A stretch of DNA of 64,000 bases from DATFVA01 sp963832715 (GTDB lineage Bacteria; Bacteroidota; Ignavibacteria; Ignavibacteriales; Ignavibacteriaceae): the NCBI GenBank assembly GCA_963832715.1, contig CAWHVB010000002.1, positions 434,001-498,000 of the forward strand, written 5' to 3'. The position numbers were made by a program, and so were the translations under genes. The notes beneath the pieces are model-generated. The model ran no database searches. It was not told the DNA's origin and was given only the letters and a program-made list of their open reading frames with translations. Shown here piece by piece: positions 55,664 to 64,000 of the stretch (positions are counted from its first letter, which is position 1; each line of letters starts with the position of its first letter).

Positions 55664-56944
55664 TTAAAAATACATATTCAATAAAATCAGAACTTCAGCA
55701 GCAGCATTCTGTTGAACGGTTTCCGGGTAAGACTGCTGTTTTACAAGATTATTTATTTTGCCGTAAAAATTTATATAAGCGTTTATTATTCCATCTGTTC
55801 CGGAAATATTACTGATTTCCGTTATGAGTGCTGATTTAAAACCTGCTACATTTACCTGGAATGCTCTGACGGTATTACCATAAACACCCAGAACTTTTAC
55901 AAGATTGTTCAGCACCAGATTCCGATAATCATCAAATTCATTAGATAGCTCTTCAGCTGACTGGATTTTCTCAATGTTCTCCTGAAGGTCCTCACCTTCA
56001 TAGATGATCTCATTGATAATTGATGGATCAGCTCCCAGCTTCTGAAACTCCGACAATACCGATATATTCAAGACTGACGCTCTTAATTCAGCAGTCCTTC
56101 TTAAAAACTCAAATTCAAGCCGGGAGTTGATTCCTTCAATTTCCTTCAATAAAGTCCTGATGGATGCCTCAAGCACTTTACTGAAAGTATCAGACTGCAG
56201 GCCCACATCAACATAAGCATCTGCAAGAGAACTCAGATAGTTATATATAGCCGCATCTTGAGCACTCTTTGAAACAGCATAATAGAGATCTCTGTCAAAA
56301 GCAGTCTGGGCAGCAAATCTAGCGATATTTATCTGCTGCCATTGCGAAGTAGTTCCGCCTATTTCAGGTCGTAGTAAAGTTTCTTTTTCAGCATTAAATT
56401 CAGTTTCAACGGCAATTGTTATGTTATCCATCATTTCGCTATTGCTGTCGAGTGTTCCGGCGATATCCTTATCTATTAAGAGTCTGATAGAAGTATACTC
56501 CGGTTTTACGCCTGATTTGATTGAATTAATGAATAAATCCGCACAAATTTTAGTCACATCATTTAAGGGTTGAGCGTAAACGGCAATTCCCGGTTTTACA
56601 CTTGCTGTTAAAATTCCTCGCCACTCCTTGCCGGATTTATCAGCCTGAACCAGGAGATTGTTTTCTCCATCAAGGTAGGTTTCAAGAATAAATTTCCCCT
56701 CTGAATTTGTATGAACATCCTTCAGAGATACTATATGAGTTTCCGCTAAATCATCCAACCTGATGAGTTTGACCGAAATTCCCATAATTCCTGAATCAGC
56801 CTCTACCCTGCCGGCAACCTTTGCCGTTACGTCTTCAATCCCTACAGAATCGTTTTTGCTGCAGCCAACTAAAGCCCCAATAAAAAAAAGAACTATGGTT
56901 GAAATTAAAAGCTTACTTTTTCTTAAACTCTTATTCGAATACAT
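55664..56944 (-). CDS. Lipoprotein with N-terminal carboxypeptidase-regulatory-like domain
   Basis: A 426-residue lipoprotein: signal sequence with lipobox ALVGC, then a beta-sandwich resembling the CarboxypepD_reg fold (VAGRVEADSGIMGISVKLI, TNSEGKFILETYLDGENNLLVQADK) to about 120. The rest is a long helical region (KSAQDAAIYNYLSSLADAY, LQENIEKIQSAEELSNEF). No recognised family for the helical part. The gene has its own terminator. Confidence 0.8.
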   Translation of the reverse strand: MYSNKSLRKSKLLISTIVLFFIGALVGCSKNDSVGIEDVTAKVAGRVEADSGIMGISVKLIRLDDLAETHIVSLKDVHTNSEGKFILETYLDGENNLLVQADKSGKEWRGILTASVKPGIAVYAQPLNDVTKICADLFINSIKSGVKPEYTSIRLLIDKDIAGTLDSNSEMMDNITIAVETEFNAEKETLLRPEIGGTTSQWQQINIARFAAQTAFDRDLYYAVSKSAQDAAIYNYLSSLADAYVDVGLQSDTFSKVLEASIRTLLKEIEGINSRLEFEFLRRTAELRASVLNISVLSEFQKLGADPSIINEIIYEGEDLQENIEKIQSAEELSNEFDDYRNLVLNNLVKVLGVYGNTVRAFQVNVAGFKSALITEISNISGTDGIINAYINFYGKINNLVKQQSYPETVQQNAAAEVLILLNMYF

Positions 56945-57118
56945 TTTTGCGCCTGGTGAATAATAATCTCCCCCAGGTTTTGTATTAGACTAACCCAAAT
57001 TTGTGCCAAAGCTCATAAAGTGTGATTATGGGCTAATTTTGGTCTATTTTATTGCACTTAGTGGGATTAATCACGAAAAATTTTCGCGCCGGATAAAGGA
57101 AGTGCGCAGTATGAGGAT

Positions 57119-58093
57119 TTAAAAAGAATAGGTTAAATTCAGGGTCAGTCCCCTAAAGTCATTGTAGTGGAAGGAAACTTTTTTCGAAATGTCATTTACC
57201 GGTTCATCATCCATAAAGAAGAGTAGATCCAGCTGGGAGTATACCCAGAGGATTCCGAAGGATATCAGGGATATATTTCTTTTATTGTATAAGTCATTAT
57301 AGTCGTTGTACCTCATTTCAATCTTTTTCGGGTCTGTTTCTACAAGATATAATTTATGTTTTTCTTCCGTTTGCACCCCATAGTAAATGGAGGAGACTAG
57401 GGCAGCCGATCCTAAAACCGTAAGGAAAACACTTTTAAAATTAACATCCAGATATAAATGCCCGAGACCGGGAATAATGAGTGACCTCGCTATTGCATTT
57501 TTTATCCGGTTTTCATGCTCCACATCATATTGAATTCTGGGGACATAGACGGTATCTAACCTGACCACTGTCCGGGCTTCAATTTCTTTCTGCTGCTGAA
57601 TATAATTTTGTTTAACCTGCTTATAAAACGAAATTATTTTGGGAGAAGTTTTTGTTGAATCGAAGGTATACGAGGTATCTATCCGCAGTATTTCGATGAA
57701 ACTTTTTTTAGCTGCGTCATCTTCCGAAAGTGAATAGTGGGAAATTCCTTTTAGTTTATATATATCCTCTAAATCATTTTTTGTTAAAGGAGCCGGCCTT
57801 AGCAATAATTTGTTTGCAATTGAGATTACATCCGCATATTTAAACTGATCGAACTTCTTTTTCATCAAATTAAGGGTATCCCGGACTGAGATTGAATCCT
57901 TATTTACAGGTGTTAAAACAGTTGTATCTTTTACGATAGAAGAATCTGAAACAAGTGATGAGTCTTTAGCTGCCGCGGAATCAGGAACAAGAGTGTTTTT
58001 CACAACAGAAGAATCAATCTCCTGTGCGGGAGTTGAAATGAGTATTCCGGCAAACACAAATACAAAAAAGAAAGCCTTTACAGTATTATGCAT
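57119..58093 (-). CDS. Exported protein with DUF5683-like membrane domain
   Basis: A 324-residue protein with a signal peptide (about 1-23), an Asp/Ser/Val-rich stretch (KDSSLVSDSSIVKDTT) and a helical TPR-like region (DVISIANKLLLRPAPLTKND). Near the C-terminus is a DUF5683-like segment, SLIIPGLGHLYLDVNFKSVF, with a following membrane helix. Function unknown. It is the last gene, 65 bases on, of the group with the PEGA kinase and sigma-54 activator. Confidence 0.75.
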   Translation of the reverse strand: MHNTVKAFFFVFVFAGILISTPAQEIDSSVVKNTLVPDSAAAKDSSLVSDSSIVKDTTVLTPVNKDSISVRDTLNLMKKKFDQFKYADVISIANKLLLRPAPLTKNDLEDIYKLKGISHYSLSEDDAAKKSFIEILRIDTSYTFDSTKTSPKIISFYKQVKQNYIQQQKEIEARTVVRLDTVYVPRIQYDVEHENRIKNAIARSLIIPGLGHLYLDVNFKSVFLTVLGSAALVSSIYYGVQTEEKHKLYLVETDPKKIEMRYNDYNDLYNKRNISLISFGILWVYSQLDLLFFMDDEPVNDISKKVSFHYNDFRGLTLNLTYSF

Positions 58094-58158
58094 ACAACTA
58101 TAATGATTAGCTTAGGAATGGGTAAATTACATGAAAGTTAGAAAAGATGCATAATTTT

Positions 58159-59670
58159 TTACTCGGAGGGAGTGTTCTCAAAACTAAAAGTGACTTCAGT
58201 GGTGTCTTTTGCCGTGATCTTTATCCTTTTCTGCAGGGTATCGGCGTATTGTTTGTTTGTTATCTGAATATTGTACCTGCCGGGATAAAGGTTGATTGGA
58301 TCACGAAGAGGGGTGGTACCCACATGTCTTCCATCAATAAAAACCTCTCCCCAGGGCTGTACTTTACAATCCAGGCTTCCGGTCAGTTCCTGAAAATTGA
58401 TCTTTACCGATTCAATTTTCTGATTCGAAATATTTATTTTTTTAACATAAGGAGGGTAGTCGGGATGAACAAGTTTCAGCGAATGCGGGCCGGGGTTTAA
58501 TTGAATATAATCATCAAGGGGTGTGGTATCAATTTTTTTATTATCTATATAAACATCAGCATAAGGTTTGGCTTCAACAAAAAGCTTACCCGGAAGAAGA
58601 GAATTTGCACTTGAAGCATCCGGGAGGGTCCGCGCATAATTTTCCGTAAAAATATTGCGTGAATTTTTATCGGCAAAATCATAGTTTTTTCCCGAGAGGT
58701 TTTTATTGATTTCTTCCCGGGAAGCAGGACTTCCAAGGTAATATATTCCAAAGGTTATCAGGATCATAGCGATTATTAGAGCAGCCCCGGCGATAAAGTA
58801 TTTATTGGTATTTATATCGCTGCTGTTTTCAACTTCAACCTTTAAATCATGATTTGAAGCCTCTATACCCAGAATATTTAATATTTCCTCCGCCGAACCA
58901 AACCTGTTTTCAGGATTCTTTTTAAGCAGACCGATCAGTATCCTTTGAATGTCTTCCGGCAGATGCTCAGTTCTGGCTTTTATATCATCTTCGTTAAAGG
59001 TAAGGATTTTATTTATGGTTTCATTTATATCTCTGCCAAGAAAGGGATTTTCATCTGTAAAGAGCTCGAGAGCTACTATCCCGGCAGAGAACAAATCGGA
59101 TTGAGGCTGCAGATCTTCTCCCCTGATCTGCTCAGGAGACATATAGCTGGGTGTTCCAACAATTGATGACTGCACCGTAAGCTTTGTTTCATCCTGCATC
59201 AGCGCAAGTCCGAAATCTGCTATTTTTAATTCAAGACGGGAGTTTACGAGCAGATTTTCAGGTTTGATATCCCGATGAACGATATGATTCTGATGTGCCG
59301 CATTTAATGCTTTCATCAGACGAATAACCAGCGATCTTTTCTGCTCAAAGGTATAATTATTCTGTCTTATTATATTCCTTAAATTCTTGCTTTCAAAGTA
59401 TTCGAACGAAATGTAAAAGTTATTTTTATACATTCCGAAATCCAGCACTTTGATAAGATTCGGATGATCTAGTTGAGCAAGAATTTTAGCTTCTCTTTTG
59501 AAACGGGCGAGAATAGTTTTGTCGGAAAGTTCATCTGTATTAAGAGTTTTTAATATGATTTTCTTTCCGAGATAGATGTGATTTGCCAGGTATACACTTG
59601 TGTACACATCTTTCTTGATTGTATCAATTATCTCAAACTTATCGTATAATATTTCCGTGGAAGTGTGCAT
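58159..59670 (-). CDS. Serine/threonine protein kinase with two PEGA domains
   Basis: A 503-residue membrane kinase. The kinase domain spans about 10-265, with the VHRDIKPENLL catalytic loop, KIADFGLALM and TPSYMSPEQIRG. The glycine-rich loop is poorly conserved (TIKKDVYTSVYLAN). A transmembrane helix follows at about 290-310, then two PEGA domains (GKLFVEAKPYADVYIDNKKI, then GSLDCKVQPWGEVFIDGRHV), which often sit outside the membrane. The ATG at 59670 overlaps the stop of the sigma-54 activator gene (TGATG); an upstream frame extension to 59712 would lie inside that gene. The tight overlap suggests equal production of the two. Confidence 0.9.
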   Translation of the reverse strand: MHTSTEILYDKFEIIDTIKKDVYTSVYLANHIYLGKKIILKTLNTDELSDKTILARFKREAKILAQLDHPNLIKVLDFGMYKNNFYISFEYFESKNLRNIIRQNNYTFEQKRSLVIRLMKALNAAHQNHIVHRDIKPENLLVNSRLELKIADFGLALMQDETKLTVQSSIVGTPSYMSPEQIRGEDLQPQSDLFSAGIVALELFTDENPFLGRDINETINKILTFNEDDIKARTEHLPEDIQRILIGLLKKNPENRFGSAEEILNILGIEASNHDLKVEVENSSDINTNKYFIAGAALIIAMILITFGIYYLGSPASREEINKNLSGKNYDFADKNSRNIFTENYARTLPDASSANSLLPGKLFVEAKPYADVYIDNKKIDTTPLDDYIQLNPGPHSLKLVHPDYPPYVKKINISNQKIESVKINFQELTGSLDCKVQPWGEVFIDGRHVGTTPLRDPINLYPGRYNIQITNKQYADTLQKRIKITAKDTTEVTFSFENTPSE

Positions 59671-61166
59671 CAAACTTTTTCTTCTATCTCTTTCAGTTTT
59701 AACTGAACCCATCTGACTGAAACACCAAGGGACTTTGCCGTCGCGGTTCGGTTGCCGTTAAATTCTTTTAACCTTCTCATAAGAAGCATTTTTTCAAAGT
59801 CTCTGAGAGTACCGCCGAATTCCATATCGCTCGATTCTTCTTCAATCACAATATGCTCAGGCAGCAGTTTATCCGAATCGCATAAAATCAAAGCCCTCTG
59901 CAGTACATTTTCAAGCTGTCTCACGTTTCCGGGCCAGCTGTATTCCTCCAGTATCTTAAGCGTTGCTGATGCTACCCGGATATTTTCACTGGAGTATTTT
60001 TTAATCAGGTAATCAACAAGCAGCGGGATATCTGTTCTGCGTTCCCGTAACGGGGGTACTCTTATCGGGAATACATTCAGCCGGTAAAACAAATCTTCTC
60101 TGAATGCCCCATCCTTTACCAGCTGCCTTAGGTCCTTATTAGTAGCTGCTATAACCCTAACATCTACTTTTATAATCTGTGTATCCCCAAGCCGCATAAT
60201 TTCCTTATTCTGAAGTACCCTGAGTAATTTTGCCTGGAGGGCAAGAGAAATGTCAGCAATCTCATCAAGGAAAAAAGTTCCTTCGCTGGCTACTTCAAAT
60301 AATCCTTTTTTGTCTGTATTAGCGCCGGTAAAAGCACCTTTCTTATAGCCGAACAATTCACTTTCAAGAAGTGAATCAGGTATTGACCCGCAGAACTGGG
60401 CAAGATAAGGAAGTTCTCTTCTGCTGCTCAGGTTATGTACCGCTCTTGCCACTAATTCCTTACCGGTTCCGCTTTCACCGAGCAGTAAAACTGTTGCATC
60501 AGTACCTGCAACTTTATGAATCAGCGTCGCAAGTTTCTGCATAGCAGGACTATCGCCGATCAATTCAGGAATATTCTTGGATGCCTGCAGCTGATTGCGA
60601 AGAATTATATTTTCATCTTCGAGTGCTTCAAGCCTTGTGATTCTGTCGAGTGCGAGCGAAACTAAATTCGAGAAGAAATCGAGGAAAACCATATTCTCTT
60701 CGGTAAATTCTTTCCTGTTGATACTACTGTCAACAAGAATGACACCCCAGACCTTATCGTTTCGTTTAATCGGTACACCCAATATAGATTTTATATTGTG
60801 GATCTGGATACTCTCGTACTGCGATATATTCGGATCGTTCTGAACATCATGATAGAGTACGGGATTTCCGCGTTCTATTACCTTCTGAAGAATACTCGAT
60901 GAAAAAACAGAAATATCCCCAATGCTCTGCTGCTCCATATTGCGGGCACCGATAATTGAAAATTTATTTGCATCTGCTTCATATTTCACAAATAATCCCC
61001 TGTCGGCATGCAGAACCCTGATAATTACGTCGAGCGTTTCTTTTATCAGACTGTCCTGGTATATAGCAGAATTTAACGCCTGGCTTATTTTATACAGAGT
61101 CTCAAACTGTTCTTTACCTATCTGCTTTATGTTCTCAATCGTCTCTGCTGAGCCGTTCATTCTCAA
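59670..61166 (-). CDS. Sigma-54-dependent transcriptional activator with GAF sensor domain
   Basis: A bacterial enhancer-binding protein. An N-terminal GAF domain at about 35-175 is followed by an AAA+ domain with Walker A (GESGTGKE), the sigma-54 contact loop KKGAFTGANTDKKGL and Walker B (GTFFLDEI). A FIS-type HTH closes it (LRDFEKMLLMRRLKEFNGN, TAKSLGVSVRWVQLKLKEI). There is no receiver domain, so it does not act in a classic phosphorelay. Start: TTG at 61166, with GGAG eight bases upstream; a GTG at 61190 and an ATG at 61160 are alternatives. It overlaps the next gene, a Ser/Thr kinase. Confidence 0.92.
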   Translation of the reverse strand: MRMNGSAETIENIKQIGKEQFETLYKISQALNSAIYQDSLIKETLDVIIRVLHADRGLFVKYEADANKFSIIGARNMEQQSIGDISVFSSSILQKVIERGNPVLYHDVQNDPNISQYESIQIHNIKSILGVPIKRNDKVWGVILVDSSINRKEFTEENMVFLDFFSNLVSLALDRITRLEALEDENIILRNQLQASKNIPELIGDSPAMQKLATLIHKVAGTDATVLLLGESGTGKELVARAVHNLSSRRELPYLAQFCGSIPDSLLESELFGYKKGAFTGANTDKKGLFEVASEGTFFLDEIADISLALQAKLLRVLQNKEIMRLGDTQIIKVDVRVIAATNKDLRQLVKDGAFREDLFYRLNVFPIRVPPLRERRTDIPLLVDYLIKKYSSENIRVASATLKILEEYSWPGNVRQLENVLQRALILCDSDKLLPEHIVIEEESSDMEFGGTLRDFEKMLLMRRLKEFNGNRTATAKSLGVSVRWVQLKLKEIEEKV

Positions 61167-61179
61167 AATATTATCTCCA

Positions 61180-62166
61180 TTATTGTACACTAAAACTTGC
61201 CGGCAGCGATCTGTCCTTATTATTAAAATTATCTATTACCCAGATGACCCACCAGTAGCTGCCTGCATCTAAACTGTCAACCGAAAATGTTGTATCCTGG
61301 GCAGGGATATTACTGCCTCTTTTTACAAGGAGACTGCCGTCATTTGTATATATTTCTACCATGTAATGAAAGGTGTAACCTGCTGCAAAACTGTTCCATG
61401 ACAGATCAAACGGCTGAGTCGTTATTACCTGATCATCCGTAGGCTGAAGCCCCGTTACCTGGTCTTTTATTATGCGGGTAACTTTGCCTCCTTTTAACAA
61501 ATAAATATCTCCTAAAACATCTCTTATGCGAAAATCGAATTCGAGACCGATCGTCTGCTCAATATCAGAAAGGTTCAGGTCTTCGGGAGTCAGCACCGCC
61601 TGAAAATATTTCGAAGCGACATTAAAATCCATAGCTTTATCAAGTCCCTGCTGATCATTTAACACAAAGACTGTATCAATATCATTATCAACATCAATAA
61701 TTTTTGTCTGAATCACCAGGTTATCCATCTCAGAATTCGGGCTGATTGTATTGATAACCTCACTGTATATAAACAGGCTATCCAGCATGGGAATCTTGTT
61801 CAGATTTACCTGTTTATTAACTTTGCGCGTACCTGCCCAGTCAACCCGGACGGTATCCGTATGGTATCCTTCTTTCCGAAAAATTAATGATCCATTTTCA
61901 GTTTTGATATTAGGAATGATAAAGTTCCCGGAAGTGTCTGAATAAACCAGTCTTTCTCCAGGCTTCCAGATAACTTCAACATTTTTTATTGGGGTATAGG
62001 GCAGACTGAATGTCTGTACATTTCCATCTATCGTGCCGAGCTGATTATCAGGAGAATTCGGGTCAAGAGGGTTTTCTCTCGGCGCTTCACAGGAATTCAG
62101 AAATAACATTCCTGAAACAAGTACAAAGGCAATTATACTTTTAATTTTTTCCTCGGGCAAATACAT
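61180..62166 (-). CDS. Lipoprotein with carboxypeptidase-regulatory-like repeats
   Basis: The ATG at 62166 starts a lipoprotein signal sequence (MYLPEEKIKSIIAFVLVSGM) with lipobox LNSC. The mature part, about 300 residues, has a beta-sandwich (GTIDGNVQTFSLPYTPIKN, DTSGNFIIPNIKTENGSLIF) and a C-terminal fibronectin-III-like domain (SWNSFAAGYTFHYMVEIY). The frame extends to 62214 but the shorter start places the signal correctly. Probably cell-surface or periplasmic; it heads the sigma-54 activator/kinase operon. Confidence 0.8.
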   Translation of the reverse strand: MYLPEEKIKSIIAFVLVSGMLFLNSCEAPRENPLDPNSPDNQLGTIDGNVQTFSLPYTPIKNVEVIWKPGERLVYSDTSGNFIIPNIKTENGSLIFRKEGYHTDTVRVDWAGTRKVNKQVNLNKIPMLDSLFIYSEVINTISPNSEMDNLVIQTKIIDVDNDIDTVFVLNDQQGLDKAMDFNVASKYFQAVLTPEDLNLSDIEQTIGLEFDFRIRDVLGDIYLLKGGKVTRIIKDQVTGLQPTDDQVITTQPFDLSWNSFAAGYTFHYMVEIYTNDGSLLVKRGSNIPAQDTTFSVDSLDAGSYWWVIWVIDNFNNKDRSLPASFSVQ

Positions 62167-62334
62167 TAAAAATGAAGAAAAAGTTCTGGATAATAAGAAA
62201 ATTTTTCGTATCAAACCATACTTATCAGCACATTTTTCGTACTAAAAGGTATAAAAATTATGACTTAGATAGTAAGAAAAATTAATTAACTTGAAATTTT
62301 TACGGAGTGTGTATTAAAATAAGACGAGGAAAAC

Positions 62335-62354
62335 AATAATTCGCGAAAATTATT
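62335..62354 (-). terminator. Weak terminator at the end of the 62350 lipoprotein gene
   Basis: AATAATT (62335-62341) pairs with AATTATT (62348-62354) around a six-base loop, followed by GTTTTCC on the minus strand. It overlaps the stop codon of the gene. The T tract is short. Confidence 0.4.
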
Positions 62355-62766
62355 CCTTTTCTACGACCAGCCTGATTCTGTATGAATCTGGTGAAATTTT
62401 CTTCTCGATTTCAGGGTACGGCTGCAGATCCAGAAGATGGATTTTAAAACCCCCGGCATCCGATTGCCTGGGGTCAAGTGTTGTATTAAGTTCTTTAATC
62501 TCATCTGCCGATCCCTTATTTCGGACTGAAATTTCTACACGGCCATTTCCTTCCCATACACACTCAGCACCTTTTGGACACCTTGAATCTTCAATAACTC
62601 GGTTAAAAGTTATTTCAAGACCGGAATCTTTTATCTCCGCCTGTTGTCCCGGACTGATATAAAACTCTTCACTTAAACCAGCACTTACTGTATCATCGCA
62701 TCCGGTAAAAGCAATGAAAACAGAAGTGTATGATAGGCAAACCAGAGTTTTAAAGATCAAATTCAT
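62350..62766 (-). CDS. Small lipoprotein of unknown function
   Basis: A 138-residue lipoprotein: signal sequence with lipobox FTGC, then a beta-rich domain with DSRCPKGAECVWEGNGRVEI, a motif seen in many small exported proteins of Bacteroidota and Proteobacteria (two Cys five to seven residues apart, then a Trp). The end is ISPDSYRIRLVVEKE. No function is known to me. It stands alone between the 61180-62166 lipoprotein and the divergent gene at 62907. Confidence 0.8.
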   Translation of the reverse strand: MNLIFKTLVCLSYTSVFIAFTGCDDTVSAGLSEEFYISPGQQAEIKDSGLEITFNRVIEDSRCPKGAECVWEGNGRVEISVRNKGSADEIKELNTTLDPRQSDAGGFKIHLLDLQPYPEIEKKISPDSYRIRLVVEKE

Positions 62767-62906
62767 TTATGTCTAATCTGAAAAAATTTAAGCAATTAAT
62801 CCAGTACATTTAAATAATATCAGCTTCAGTAATTATTGACTGCTATCACCACTCCATCTCCTATTTCATTTAATCTTTGACAAGTATATTTTTCAGGAAA
62901 AAGAAC

Positions 62907-64000
62907 ATGATCAAGTTCAAAGCTCTTTCTATTTTCATCATCTTATTTCTCATCTTAATCGTAAGTCAGAGTGCTTACGCTCAGTATTTCGGACGAAATA
63001 AAGTACAATACAATGATTTTCAATTTAAAGTATTACACACTCCCAATTTCAATATTTATTTTTACCCTGAAGAATCTAAAGGCGCACATATTGCAGCCCT
63101 GATGGCTGAAAGGTGGTATAAACGGCAGTCTTTTTATTTCGGGGACTCACTTCATGGGAAACAGCCTCTTGTTCTATACGGCAGCTTTCCTCAGTTCGTA
63201 CAAACAAATATAATATCCGGACAGATAAGTGAAGGAGTAGGCGGTGTTACGGAACCTTTCAAGAGAAGGATTGTTCTGCCACTGGCAGGCCCGCTGAGTG
63301 AAACAAACCACGTTATAGGGCATGAACTTGTGCATGCTTTTCAATATGATATTACCGGAGCGATGAGAAGCACTTTCAGCGGCCAGGCGCCCCAGCTTTC
63401 AAAACTCCCTCTCTGGTTTGTTGAAGGAATGGCCGAGTTTCTTACTCTGGGTCCGGACGATCCTTTTACGGCGATGTGGATGCGCGATGCGGTTCTGAAT
63501 GAAATTCCGACTATTGATGACCTGAATAATCCTGAATACTTCCCCTACAGGTATGGAGATGCCCTCCTTGCTTACATTGCAGGTAAGTGGGGAGATAAAA
63601 AAATAGCTGATCTGCTTACAACATCAGCGTATATCGGAAACATTAACGATGCGATTGATACACTTTTCCATGTACCGGCCGATTCGCTTTCGAAGTTATG
63701 GGCAAACTCGCTTCATGATCAGTATGACTCATTGAAAAGTCAGACAAAACGACCTGCTGACTATGGAAAAAAAATTATCTCATCAGATAATGGGGGGGAA
63801 TTGAACATAGCTCCAGTACTCAGTCCGGACGGAAAAAATCTTGTTTTCTTCTCTTCAAAAAATTTATTCGCAATAGATCTGTTCCTGGCTGATGCTAAAA
63901 CAGGAAAAATAAAAAGAACTATCCTTAAAACAGAACTTGACCCTCACCTTGAAAGTCTCGAGTTCATCAATTCAGGAGGTTCATGGAATCCCTCAGGAGA
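62907..64000 (+). CDS. Exported zinc-peptidase (MA-clan-like) with C-terminal propeller (partial)
   Basis: The ATG at 62907 (AGGAAA upstream) opens a signal peptide ending SAYAQ, then about 340 residues to the window edge. HELVHAF holds the HExxH zinc motif (His139, Glu140, His143) and FVEGMAEFL the downstream zinc-ligand Glu. After about residue 290 it begins a TolB-type beta-propeller (LNIAPVLSPDGKNLVFFSSK). The family is a Bacteroidota/Ignavibacteria secreted peptidase of about 900-1000 residues; the rest lies beyond the window. Check of the frame shows no stop. Confidence 0.88.
   Translation, partial: MIKFKALSIFIILFLILIVSQSAYAQYFGRNKVQYNDFQFKVLHTPNFNIYFYPEESKGAHIAALMAERWYKRQSFYFGDSLHGKQPLVLYGSFPQFVQTNIISGQISEGVGGVTEPFKRRIVLPLAGPLSETNHVIGHELVHAFQYDITGAMRSTFSGQAPQLSKLPLWFVEGMAEFLTLGPDDPFTAMWMRDAVLNEIPTIDDLNNPEYFPYRYGDALLAYIAGKWGDKKIADLLTTSAYIGNINDAIDTLFHVPADSLSKLWANSLHDQYDSLKSQTKRPADYGKKIISSDNGGELNIAPVLSPDGKNLVFFSSKNLFAIDLFLADAKTGKIKRTILKTELDPHLESLEFINSGGSWNPSG

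Overview
The window reads as chromosomal DNA of a Gram-negative member of the Ignavibacteria or a close relative in the Bacteroidota/Chlorobiota (FCB) group. Two secreted proteins (27415-31434 and 53147-54583) end in the type IX secretion sorting domain with the YPNPFNP signature typical of that lineage. Lipid A/LPS core genes (waaA and a GT9 heptosyltransferase-like gene), many lipoproteins and an outer-membrane beta-barrel show a diderm envelope. The phylum call is inferred from these protein signatures, not from a marker-gene tree.

Layout: 1-2326 accC (cut by the window edge), accB and efp. 2572-4853 a TPR membrane protein, tRNA-Arg(CCG), a histidine-kinase relic and a frame-shifted PHP-domain gene. 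5031-14900 one long minus-strand locus for electron transfer. 15029-22242 dapF and small genes, a PepSY-like protein, a GNAT enzyme, the UPF0158/pRiA4b pair, a TPR Ser/Thr kinase and its ECF sigma factor. 22509-27090 a lipoprotein, a methyltransferase, a second GNAT enzyme, a CDF metal exporter, SemiSWEET, a repeat-rich intergenic region and a YhcH-family gene. 27415-35330 a gingipain-like C25 peptidase and a hybrid sensor kinase. 35671-43183 small metabolic and unknown genes plus the waaA/GT9 pair. 43188-51690 fbp, a heterodimeric ABC exporter, serS and leuS. 51852-64000 an AraC regulator, a beta-helix T9SS protein, a WG-repeat protein, lipoproteins, a sigma-54 activator/PEGA-kinase operon and the start of a zinc-peptidase/propeller protein.

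The most interesting system is the 5031-14900 locus. In transcription order it encodes a membrane protein with His pairs like a cytochrome b, a TPR anchor protein, a membrane-tethered flavoprotein with two unusual Fe-S motifs, a cytochrome c with 20 CxxCH motifs (its reading frame is broken once), a 1212-residue cytochrome c with 49 CxxCH motifs arranged in three-heme repeats, and an outer-membrane beta-barrel. Together they look like a route for electrons from the quinone/NAD(P)H pool across the periplasm to or through the outer membrane. The function is inferred from composition and order.

Seven single-step reading-frame breaks occur in six otherwise intact genes, including two in the essential leuS. 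The simplest reading is indel error in the assembly; these genes are annotated as whole loci with the break positions given.
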